Assembly (NCBI GenBank): GCA_003427395.1
Contig: BFEA01000005.1
Coordinates: 7,568,858 to 7,595,454 of the forward strand
Length of the DNA stretch: 26,597 bases
From: Chara braunii
Lineage: Eukaryota > Streptophyta > Charophyceae > Charales > Characeae
Reading direction: 5' to 3'
The position numbers and the translations under genes are program-made. Within the stretch, counting starts at the first letter, position 1, and each line of letters starts with the position of its first letter. Positions 19,221-26,597 of the stretch are shown in pieces. The notes under the pieces were generated by a model, which saw only the letters and a list, made by a program, of their open reading frames with translations, had not been told where the DNA came from and did not search any database.

Positions 19221-20503
19221 TCAACACCGAAAAGGAGCTGCTCGGGGCGGGGTACTAATCCGTTCCCCATGACCTATCATGGTCAATAACCATGACCAGA
19301 AGAAGAGTTTCTCCCTACCATCTACACTTGCCAGCCCAGAATTTCTACCCCGGGTCTCCCTGAACCATTTCCATTGATTTTGATTGATCCCTTTAGATGT
19401 ACGCCGATTCCAATTACAAATTAAAGTTCTTCTGATATCCGAAGTGATCCGCTTCTTGATCTGAATGTTTGACATGCATTGGCGACGAAACAACTGGTTG
19501 TTCCTTTCATCCCATATTACTTTCATGATGATTGCTCTTCTCACTTGAGCCATATACTTCCATTCACATTTCCCTTTCACGCAACCTGTTAAGATCCATT
19601 CATCTGACCAATCAAAACTACTATTGGTGAATCTAACCCAATGTTGAATCCATCAATCCCAGATGCGCGGTGACGCTAGACAAGTCAACCAAAGGTGTCT
19701 TGTTGTCTCTCACCCTCACCTGCATCTCGAACAAGTTGTAGATATTTCCATTCCTCTCGCTGCTAACCAAACAGCTGATGTTGTGGCCAGAATGGCTTGA
19801 AGCCACAGCATACTAGCCAACTTCTGCAATGAAAGATTCTTTAGCTTCGCCCAAAGGGTTTGCATTACTTCTTGGGATGTACTCAAAATACCTTGTTCAG
19901 AACGTCTCCTTGCTACAGTGGCAAATGGATGTTTCCTGACTTTCCGTATGAGGACTTTGGTGCCAACCTTAGGCTTATACTCCTCCAATATCACAGTTTT
20001 ATCTCTTTCTGCACAGTACCAGCCTACGGTCACTGGATTGATGGCAAGTGAAATGATGGTCTTCCCCTTTGCTACCAACTTTCTCTTTATTGGATCCAGA
20101 GGACCATTCCTTTGCGCTAATGGTGCCGATACCGTTATCTCCTCCACATCAGTAACAAATTCCAAGTTGTCTTTGCTTCCTTGATAAATTTCATTTGTGA
20201 ACGAGCAATCTGCAGAGTTATGCCACTTATATACTTCAAAGCCACCTTCCAGAGCAGGACCGACTATTTGCTAGATATCATGCATTCCTTCCTCGTTAAG
20301 TTTTCTTTTCCACAGACCCTCTTTTGGTATAGCATTGTCCGCAATATTCTCTTCCAACTATTGGGAATAGCTTCTATCAGTTTTAACAGTTTCAGATGAA
20401 CTTCCCTCAGTCTAGGCAATTTCTGTTTCAACCCAACCTCCTCTATCCAATCCTACTTACTCTCGTCCCAGATACCTCTCACCCTAACCACTCCTTTCTC
20501 TAT
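19221..20503 (-). pseudogene. LINE-C ORF2 C-terminal region with zf-RVT-like motif
   Basis: Minus-strand frame 20165-19716 holds TVGWYCAERDKTVILEEYKP, LWAKLKNLSLQKLASMLWLQ and VWLAARGMEISTTCSRC; these match LINE-B. Just past two stop codons, ETTRHLWLTC (about 19697-19668) completes a Cys-X2-Cys...His-X4-Cys zinc motif of zf-RVT type. The next frame, 19580-19221, begins after further stops and contains VIWDERNNQLFRRQ, the I-W-x-x-R-N-x-x-F signature that follows the zinc motif in plant LINEs. Upstream, 20503-20166 reads IWDES and LKLIEAIPNSWK through scattered stops and matches the LINE-B frame 14530-14108. Confidence 0.8.
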
Positions 20504-21361
20504 CTAACTCTTGTCAAAGTTCCCAGCAGATCCGTTGGCTAGAAACATATTATTCCCTACATTTTTTATATGAGGGTTCTTAAACAGAATCTCTACTAAA
20601 ACTGAGTCCCTCGAATTTGGATGATCTCTCTTTGTTGGAAAAAACTTCTTCCACGCCTTCAATATATCTCCCCAGAACTTGGACTTCAACTGTTTATTCA
20701 CATGTGACGGTATCAGCAAACAAGCCAAATCATCTTCTTGTCTGCTTAAGGACCATTCTTCGCTCAAAATTTGCAGTCCCAAAGTTAGCAATGGTTCATC
20801 CACCGATGAGATAAGAGCCTTTATTGGCCATTTGGCCAACAAGGCCTGATTTTGTTGTCTTGGATCCAGTATCCCTAACCCTCCCTGATGTTTCGGGAAG
20901 GTTATAGTCTCCCAGGTTACTTTGGACATATATCCCTCATGCTCCTGAGATTCTGGCTTCCATACAAATCGTCCCGACGCTTGCTTTATTGTTTCGTAGG
21001 CTTTGTCTCCTAAATAGTAAACTGCCAATGTAAACCACAACACGGAATCTGGTGTCGAGGATAAAACTGTAGCCCTTCCTAGCAGGGACAAATGTCTTGT
21101 CTGCTTCCAAATCAGGATCCTGTTGCAGTATTTTTCAACCAAAATAGCATCTTGAAACTCGGAGTTGTTTGTTTGTGAGACTTGCAAACCAAAAAAACGT
21201 TCTGAAGCATCCGCCGGAACCGGTTTCAAGCCCCAGTTCACTCTCAAGTTATAAGAAGGTGGTAAGAAGTAAACTAACTTATTCCAATTAATAACGGTCT
21301 CAGATAGTTCACAATAAGTATTTAATACTATTCTTAAAGCTCTTATCCGCCAAAGCCTCAC
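20504..21361 (-). pseudogene. LINE-C ORF2 RT thumb and connection
   Basis: An open minus-strand frame of 285 codons. It begins just after the lost YxDD-type box and carries CELSETVINWNKLVYFLPPS, then HLSLLGRATVLSS, the block KHQGGLGILDPRQQNQALLA (about residues 154-173), and VEILFKNPHIKNVGNNMFLA near its end. All have counterparts in LINE-B. The first ten residues are out of the ancestral frame. No catalytic residues belong to this part. Although open, it is a fragment of a broken polyprotein and not an independent gene. Confidence 0.8.
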
Positions 21362-22295
21362 CCTTCCATTGAAGACCCATGTTGAGGTTCAGACCTTGAA
21401 TTTCCCAATTGAATCGAATGTTATCCAATAGAATTTTCAAATGAATTACAAACAAAAGTGGGGCTAACAGACAGCCTTGCCTTAGGGAGCGAGTGAGGGG
21501 GAATTCGTTTGATTGTTAACCATTTACCATTACTGTTGTTATGGAGCCTGAATACATCGTTTTTACTCACTGACAGAACGGGGAGTCAAAGCCCATATGT
21601 CTCAATGTGGTCATCACAAAGGCCCAACCGACGCGGTCATATGCTTTTTTCATATCCAACAACAAAATAGCCACGTCTAAGTTGCCCTTTGTGATGATTT
21701 CCAATGCTTGTATGGTTGAAGCAATATTTTTCATACTTCTATGTTTTATAAAGGTTCCCTGATCTTTGCCAATAAGGTCAGATAAGTACCTTGCTAGCCA
21801 TAATGACAAGGTTTTTGCTAACAACTTCTAAGATGCATTAAGCTATGATATTGGTCTCCAGTTGCGGATCTCTTTCTTATCCCCTTTTTTGTATAACAAG
21901 GATATTACTCCCTTTGATATACTTTTCATCAGTTTACCCCCGATGCGGACTTTGCTAAGGATACCGAGCAACATAGGTCCCAACTGAGGCCAAAATGCCA
22001 AATAGGCCTCGATTGGGAGACCACTTTCTCCGGGACATTTGCCTTCCGCTTTTTTTTTTGCGGCAACCGATAACTCTTCCTAAGTCAGAGGTCTGCCTAA
22101 ATCTAGTCTTGCATTTTGGGACAAGTTTTTTTTAGAACGGTTCCAAAAAGGACTTGTGCTTTTCAGATCCGAGTTCATATCATCATATGGGTGACGAGTA
22201 GTAAAAATATGTTCGAAATACAGTCTCGCGTACTCACACATTTGTTGTAGATCACTTGAAATAAGTACTTGGGCTGAGAACGAATGAAAGTTCTT
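21362..22295 (-). pseudogene. LINE-C ORF2 reverse transcriptase, catalytic box destroyed
   Basis: One minus-strand frame can be followed with scattered stops: ARLYFEHIFTTRHPYDDMNS, EGKCPGESGLPIEAYLAFWP (fingers), VISLLYKKGDKKEIRNWRPI, then a stop, LLAKTLSLWLARYLSDLIGK, and the palm motif AILLLDMKKAYDRVGW (catalytic Asp at about 21656). After PFCQ and a stop the frame continues as FPLTRSLRQGCLLAPLLFVI. The YxDD-type box is damaged: KGEALAD is followed directly by Lys, and by comparison with LINE-B about ten residues including the second Asp have been deleted near 21340-21350, with a frame change. So this copy could not have polymerase activity even without its stops. Confidence 0.82.
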
Positions 22296-22785
22296 TCATG
22301 GAGGGTGTGTTTTTTGTAGGATTAGACGTCTAAACGTTTCCTTGGTGAGTCTGTCCCCAAAGATAATATTCCTCTGCTCCAACCATCTTTTCCATTGCAA
22401 TTGATCGTGAACGTGCATTTGTTCCAGTTTAGACAAACACATTTTTCTCACGATTGTCCAATAAGTGTCTGATACCGCATCTTGCCCTAGATTGTCTTCT
22501 GACAATTCTATTCTTTGAATAATATGACTTTCTTTTTTTTTCCTCGTTTGTGTTTTTATCTGCGATAAGACATGAAAGGCATGTTGCAGAATATGTATGC
22601 CTACTTCAACCCAATCTTCTTCGGCATTAAACAAATTTTGTGCATTCAGCCACGAAGTGAGTTGACGTTGTGCCCAGTGAATAACCCCCAGGTCCTTCAA
22701 TAATGAAACATTCAATTTATAATAGGAAGGACCTCTTTTGGGGGCCTCACTCGTGTGAAATTCAGCTACTACGAGGTCGGTGCGA
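22296..22785 (-). pseudogene. LINE-C ORF2: end of endonuclease and linker (5' truncation point)
   Basis: The frame encodes LVVAEFHTSEAPKRGPSYYK followed by LNVSLLKDLG, the segment that closes the endonuclease; LINE-A has the equivalent GPNFYKLNTSLL. The linker follows (LTSWLNAQNLFNAEEDW, DTYWTIVRKMCLSKLEQMH, KRWLEQRNIIFGDRL). The open frame runs on to 22910 by chance, but residues upstream of about 22785 come from the GC-rich region and share nothing with LINEs. The catalytic part of the endonuclease is absent. Confidence 0.78.
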
Positions 22786-22910
22786 ATACCCTTACAAGGG
22801 TATCCGCCCTGGTTTTTGCAAGTGACAGAAAATAGTTTTGGTCTAGAGTTTAAGTATGCCGCGCTAAGCGCGGCTGAGTCAGTAATTGCGTGGACTAGGT
22901 GGTTGACCAC
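22786..22910. repeat. Cluster of three perfect palindromes at the LINE-C junction
   Basis: Three short perfect inverted repeats occur in 125 bp: ATACCCTT-AC-AAGGGTAT at 22786-22803, GCCGCGCT-A-AGCGCGGC at 22858-22874, and GTGGT-TG-ACCAC at 22899-22910. The first sits exactly where LINE-C similarity ends. They might mark the terminus of another element whose far end lies outside the window; no matching inverted end is found to the right within it. Confidence 0.8.
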
Positions 22911-23387
22911 AATAACGAGTGTGTGGGCGCGCAGGTTTAAGGCGGGCGTGATTCATTTCTGTTATTGACCGTAAAGCCGGCCCGGACCTCAGTCGTTTCG
23001 CTTGGTGATATTATTATTTATTTATTAAGCAGGGATTAAGGATATTTTCTTTCGATGATTACGTTCGACCGAGTAGAGCGCACGTGCGGAGAAACGACCC
23101 CGACGACGNCATCGGCAACGACAGCGNGACTTCGTGCGATGAGCGGGATGTCGTAGGATGGCGCGCGGGGCAACTATGGCATGGTATAANCAAGCCGGCG
23201 CGGGTACTGGGAGCCGCGCANCCGTTTTGTTGGCCCAAAGCGCCGCACCGTCTTATATGGCACTCGGCGTGTTTTGGTCTCAGGCTTGGGCTTAGCCCTA
23301 TAGGTTACGACATCGGACTATTACAACGGAGGTTCGGGGATTGAGGCCGGCAGATGTCGGTGCGGAGGCAGCGGAGCATCGAGGAGA

Positions 23388-23432
23388 AAACCGAGGGGGT
23401 TGAGGGTCGACGGGGCTATCCCCCTTCGGTTT
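23388..23432. repeat. Inverted repeat (12-13 bp arms)
   Basis: AAACCGAGGGGG at 23388-23399 pairs with CCCCCTTCGGTTT at 23420-23432, with one bulged base and a loop of about 20 nt. A T-rich run follows. It resembles a terminator hairpin, but the context is eukaryotic, so I call only the structure. Confidence 0.7.
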
Positions 23433-23510
23433 CTTTTGACGAGCGCGGCGACAGGCCCGGTCAACGGAACCAGTGGGGTTTAGCAGTCCCCGCAGCCTGC
23501 TTAGGGATTT

Positions 23511-23580
23511 CTACTTTATAATAATTTATTTTATCTTATTTTTTTTAATATTTACTTATTACTTCTATTAGTATTTGCAG
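23511..23580 (+). other. AT-rich island ending in a splice-acceptor-like sequence
   Basis: About 70 bp of nearly pure A/T interrupts the GC-rich region and ends in TATTTGCAG at 23572-23580, which fits a 3' splice acceptor with a pyrimidine-rich approach. No donor site or exon could be established, so an intron end is only one reading; an easily melted spacer is another. Confidence 0.35.
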
Positions 23581-23735
23581 TCCCGTTTTGGTTCAAGATG
23601 CGGTACCGCGACTGGCAGTCCACATCTTAGAGAACCGCAAGTGGGGGTACCACAGCGGCTAAGTCCTTCGGGACATCCGTTAAAATTGGAACGATACAGA
23701 GTAAATTGGCATGGGGCCTCGGCACCGGTAAAGGC

Positions 23736-23742
23736 TATAAAA
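23736..23742 (+). promoter_or_regulatory. TATA-box-like element TATAAAA
   Basis: TATAAAA stands in GC-rich flanks (GGC on the left, TGAGGGCC on the right), the usual look of a core Pol II promoter. A start site would be expected near 23765-23770. The stem-loop array beginning at about 24214 would then lie in the transcript. There is no other promoter evidence. Confidence 0.35.
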
Positions 23743-24213
23743 TGAGGGCCGGCCGACAACCAGAGTTTTTTGAGAGGTGGGGGCTGTCGGACCACAGGCT
23801 GTGCTGGGTACGGACAGGCCNGGCAGCAGTGGAGAACGACCCGAAGCAAAGGCAGTGGGCGGACTGGCGCTAAGGTGGAAGCCCGCAGCAATACTGATGT
23901 CCAAATCGTTCGTCGGACTGGGGCTTAGGGGCAAAAGGCTGCTCGGACCGTCCAGTTGCTGGTACCCACCGGAGTTTTCCTCAGAGTGGCAGGGGTTGAT
24001 GAGCGGGGTAGAGCGCAGCTATAGGACCGCGCCCTGTTGCTTGGAGGAACCAGTCNTAGTGTCGGATCCGAGGCCGATGTGAGCAGNCGGTTAGTAGTAG
24101 AGATCAACAGGAACGGGCAGTGTGGCGCGGCGCAACAGCGAGAGCGAACGGAGTGACGGGGAAGAAGGCGGACACTAGGGGAGGTGCTGCGCAGGGGAAC
24201 GACTGGCAGAAAG

Positions 24214-25374
24214 GAATGTACCCGGACGCTGTCTGCGTCCGGATTCATGCGCAAGCAAACAGGNAGGAGACCAGTGGGTATTGAGGCGGAGAGCGACGGN
24301 CAANAGGCAGAAGAGTAACGGGAGGCAGAGCAAGGGAAGGTGATAGAGAGGAGTTGGGGAACGACAGAAGGAATGAATCCGGGCGCGTTTCCGCCCCAGA
24401 TCCGTTCGAAAGGGAGGAGCTAAGGAGGAGACGGGTAGGCCAAGGCTGTCGGCAGTTCGCCCGTGTGTGCCGGTGTTCGGAGAGCGTGGCCACCTAGTAC
24501 TCTCGTGGTCGCTGGTCGCGGCCAGGCGATGAGGCAGCAGAGGGAAGCATGGACGGTGGAGTGAACCTGGGCGGGCTGAGGTGCCAGATGCATGCGCAAC
24601 AAGGATGGGCGATGGTGGAGGCAGGCGGGGTGGAAAGGAGATGGCTCGTCCGTTTCTCAACGAAAACGGGCGGGGGAAGATGTTAGCCCGATGTTTTTAG
24701 GTAGGGCGAATTCGATTCTGTAGTTAGTTTCAGGAGAGGACCGATAGAAAGGGAGCTGGAAGAAGTACGAGCTGCGCCAAAATGGCTATGGGAGAAGAAG
24801 AGGCAAAAGTAAAAAGCATAGAGCTCACCCGTTCCTTGGTGAAAACGGGTGAGGGAAGGTGCAAAACGGGGGTTTCGAAGGAAGACGAATCCAATGAAAG
24901 GGTTAGATTTAGAGGAGGATTAGTAAGATGAGAGTTAGGAGAGAGAAAGATGTTGCATGAGGAGTGTCAAGGTCATGGTAGAGGGGAAAAAAACGATCTC
25001 TCTCTCGATTTGTACACGAATCGAGCAAAGTAAAGTGGAAGTCAGGGGTTTTTTGGGTAGGGGGAGCTAGACTGTAGCGTTAGATCTGAAGTTAGTATGT
25101 TAGTGTTAGTGTTGCTGGGGGCGAGGGAGTGAAGGATGCGTTGTGCATGACGAGGAAAAACTACGAGGAGAAGGCTGAGAAAGGCGAATGAACCTGGTCG
25201 GGTTTGACGCCAGGTGCATCCACAGAAAAGGAGAACGCAGATCGAGATTTTCTGAGAGGGGCGAGTCTAAGTTTGAAGTTAGTTATAGTTAAGAATTAGT
25301 AGTAGTAAGAGGGTGAGCCGCGTTGAGTAGGAACCGCTGTGCAACGTGGGTGCACCTATCCGCATTCTAGCGGA
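24214..25374. repeat. Tandem array of about 180-bp stem-loop units
   Basis: Hairpins begin at 24222, 24379, 24566, 24645, 24824, 25004, 25192 and 25359; most gaps are 157-188 bp. Units at 24645, 24824, 25004 and 25192 also share a box 55-67 nt after the start of the stem (GGGCGAATTC-like) and a GTTAG-rich segment just after it, at about 24704, 24883, 25059 and 25259. A hand alignment without gaps of 66 nt after the first two stems gives about 40 identities. Perfect stems include CCGGACGC/GCGTCCGG (24222-24242). Confidence 0.72.
24645..25025. repeat. Three best-matched stem-loops, 179 and 180 bp apart
   Basis: Stem 1: CTCGTCCGTTT (24645-24655) with AAACGGGCGGG (24664-24674), pairing as RNA with two G-U pairs. 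Stem 2: CTCACCCGTT (24824-24833) with AACGGGTGAG (24844-24853). Stem 3: CTCGATT (25004-25010) with AATCGAG (25019-25025). Between stems 1 and 2 a G-C pair becomes A-U by changes on both sides and two G-U pairs become Watson-Crick pairs. Confidence 0.8.
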
Positions 25375-25727
25375 GGGTTCATTCTCATTTTTACGCTGCA
25401 AGCACGGGCAGCCCGTGAGCCAGCGGGCGGAGTAGACCAGAGTGGGAGAGAGAGAGAACCGCTAGATAGGACTACGGACGCTNCGGTTCGGAAGACAGGG
25501 TGGTTGGGGCGTATCCGACCNTGTTGTAACGAAAAGATTCATTACGAATTCACTCATCTTATCAGGCAAAAAAGGGCAAGGAGCCAATTGCGGGACTGCG
25601 GATGTACCTCGCTGCCGGCGCATCGCTCTGCATGATGAAGAAGTGATATTTTTCTGTCCCTCAGCGTGCGTGGCTGAGAAACACTGTATATTTCCACGTT
25701 CTAGCGAAAGGTCAACCCCCGTTTTTG
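25357..25727 (+). repeat. Diverged pair of about 40-bp direct repeats
   Basis: A segment around TTCTAGCGGAGGGTTCA (25365-25381) and its flanks resembles one around TTCTAGCGAAAGGTCAA (25699-25715): in both a TTCTAGCG core is followed by a T-rich run ending near GC. The offset is about 334 bp, close to twice the spacing of some units in the stem-loop array, so these may be its outermost degenerate units. Confidence 0.5.
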
Positions 25728-25910
25728 CACATATGGTGAGTACGGATGCTCAAACTTCAGCAGGAGGTTCACCCCGACCTTATCTGCTATCAAAACTGCG
25801 TCATTGCTGGAGATATCTCGGTCTATGAAATTCCTTCCCCATTCGTAGTCGTACGCCCTCAGGTGTACCAAAGTCCGTATGAACCCGACCGGAGGATGAG
25901 CTAGGTACAT
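25701..25910 (-). CDS. Unidentified 69-codon open frame
   Basis: The frame has an ATG at 25910 and a TAG stop at 25701. The peptide has a protein-like composition with charged and hydrophobic alternation (RAYDYEWGRNFIDRDISSND, then VLIADKVGVNLLLKFEH), unlike the Arg/Pro/Ser-biased chance frames around it. I do not recognise the family. It could be a fragment of a mobile-element protein or a chance frame; part of it overlaps the repeat at about 25687-25727. Confidence 0.25.
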   Translation of the reverse strand: MYLAHPPVGFIRTLVHLRAYDYEWGRNFIDRDISSNDAVLIADKVGVNLLLKFEHPYSPYVQKRGLTFR

Positions 25911-25988
25911 TCGGGAGTAAGGGGGCTTGCCTGTTGGCCGTTGTCGCTCGAGACAGGGATACTGCGGTTATTTGCAGGAAGTCACTAT

Positions 25989-26108
25989 GGGCTGAGTTGT
26001 TCTGCCTACCGCGGGCTGAGTTGCTGTGCCCACTGCGGGGCGACTTGCTATGCCTGCTACGGGCTGAGTTGCTGAATCTACTACAGGCCGAGCTGCTATG
26101 CCACTGCT
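25989..26108. repeat. 24-bp minisatellite, five units
   Basis: Five contiguous units of exactly 24 bp start at 25989, 26013, 26037, 26061 and 26085, each beginning GGGCTGAGTTGCT or a close variant. The unit is eight codons, and one plus-strand frame reads AELLCPLR-like octapeptides through all five units, but no larger open frame supports translation. Confidence 0.9.
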
Positions 26109-26210
26109 AATCCGAGCATCCTGATNGNCTCGCTGAGCGCTTGCGNCTGTGACTANCGCCAGGGGAGGGGGCTGCGGATTGTTTTCTTTCTTCCTCTCAT
26201 ATATGCGAGA

Positions 26211-26465
26211 GTCCGACTGTTGGGTGTCAAGGCTGTGGCTGCGGAGATTTCAGAGCAGTTTGGACTGTTGCTGCGTCGAAATGCTACTTTTGTTGTTGCG
26301 AACCGTTACTGCTGAGAATTACTACGGCTAGTCGGTCCAGCGGACTATTGCTGCTGGCCGTTGCTGTGGACTGCTACGAGTTGCCGCAGACTGCTGCTAT
26401 TGCTGCTGGCCACTACCTTGTACTGTTACTGCCGCTCTTAGTGACTGCTGACTCTTACAGCTGGT
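26211..26465. repeat. Degenerate CTG/TGC-rich low-complexity region
   Basis: The plus strand is full of TGCTG, TTGCTG and ACTGCT words with short local duplications (for example GCTATTGCTGCTGGCC and ACTATTGCTGCTGGCC). The triplet phase is not kept, so this is decayed trinucleotide-like repeat and not a clean array. No coding frame is supported. Positions 26466-26597 show nothing I can identify. Confidence 0.6.
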
Positions 26466-26597
26466 GAGCGACCGCGATCAGGCGAGGTTTGGAGGGACGA
26501 TCAGATTGGACAAGAGGGAGAGTTATTGCTGCGATTCGGGAGTCTGTCAGGGGAGTTTGGCTCAGCATTTTGGCTTCAAGAGTTGACTGAGCTATTA

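Larger units (their letters stand above)
18828..22785 (-). mobile_element. LINE-C: 5'-truncated L1-type non-LTR retrotransposon
   Basis: Minus-strand order: end of the endonuclease (from about 22785), linker, reverse transcriptase, thumb, zinc C-terminus, 3' UTR, poly(A) tail (poly-T at 18828-18849). ORF1 and most of the endonuclease are missing, as is common for LINE insertions. LINE-C sits immediately 5' of LINE-B ORF1, about 35 bp from its likely start codon, so it probably inserted into the LINE-B 5' UTR. I could not find the matching target-site duplication: the right junction is followed at once by the palindrome cluster of the GC-rich region. Numerous in-frame stops show that it is old. 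Confidence 0.87.
22911..26597. other. GC-rich non-coding region with clustered ambiguous bases
   Basis: Composition changes abruptly to GC-rich and 16 single N bases occur between 23109 and 26156 (only one other N exists in the window). Open frames on both strands in 23084-25635 are overlapping, have biased composition and no recognisable motif, so I treat them as chance frames in GC-rich DNA. Structured sub-features are listed separately. I see nothing specific in 22911-23387 or 23762-24210. Confidence 0.6.

Noticed and set aside
18800-22990. Target-site duplication for LINE-C
   Set aside because: The 20 bp before the poly-T (ending ACCCTGTA) has no convincing second copy near 22780-22990; a weak partial match at about 22966 is within chance.
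23320-23345. GGTTCGGGGA word considered as a tRNA or Pol III B box
   Set aside because: It does not match the GGTTCGANTCC consensus well, and no cloverleaf or A box is found at the right distance.
23388-23440. Hairpin followed by T-rich run, like a rho-independent terminator
   Set aside because: The rest of the window is eukaryotic; such terminators are not expected, and the T run is short and interrupted.
23777-24660. Open frames of 100-160 codons on both strands in the GC-rich region
   Set aside because: Both strands are open at once, residues are dominated by Arg, Pro, Ser and Leu, ambiguous bases interrupt them, and no motif is recognisable.
24214-26108. Regularly spaced repeats considered as a CRISPR array
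   Set aside because: Units are about 180 bp or 24 bp without unique spacers, the copies are diverged, and no cas genes are present.

Overview
This window looks like intergenic DNA from a large, repeat-rich eukaryotic genome. I see no host gene, no rRNA or tRNA gene, no CRISPR array and no bacterial-style operon. It is made of a 3 kb pentanucleotide satellite, three decayed L1-type non-LTR retrotransposons (LINEs) all pointing left (minus strand), two copies of a fold-back element nested in the first LINE, and about 3.8 kb of GC-rich non-coding DNA with hairpins and tandem repeats. The ORF1 protein of the first LINE resembles the DUF4283 plus zinc-knuckle layout of plant LINE ORF1, and two ORF2 proteins end in a zf-RVT-like zinc motif. 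A green-lineage host (land plant or streptophyte alga such as a charophyte) is my best guess, but the window cannot prove it.

Layout: 1-65 is (CA)n. 66-3121 is a satellite built almost wholly from two pentamers, CTCTA and NGACA. 3119-13119 is LINE-A (minus): ORF1 runs from about 13119 to 8031 and contains two codon-phased tandem expansions, and ORF2 (endonuclease, reverse transcriptase, zinc C-terminus) runs from about 8002 to 3119. Its stop codon is supplied by the first TAGAG unit of the satellite. Fold-back element FB1 (7157-7500) splits the endonuclease, and a damaged copy FB2 (8819 to about 9060) splits ORF1. 13120-13664 has no recognisable coding content.

13665-18827 is LINE-B (minus), with ORF1, endonuclease and RT present but broken by stops and frameshifts, and with its 3' end lost. 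18828-22785 is LINE-C (minus), a relative of LINE-B: it is 5'-truncated inside the endonuclease, has a 22-nt poly(A) tail (poly-T on the plus strand), and sits just upstream of LINE-B ORF1. All three are dead copies, so the genes do not work together as a pathway. What they record is an order of events: LINE insertion, fold-back insertion into LINE-A, and LINE-C placed next to LINE-B.

22786-26597 is a different kind of DNA: GC-rich, with 16 of the window's 17 ambiguous bases, a cluster of perfect palindromes at its left edge, a TATA-like box, a tandem array of roughly 180-bp units each carrying a stem-loop whose stem covaries between copies, and a 24-bp minisatellite. The stem-loop array and the fold-back element are the most interesting structures here.
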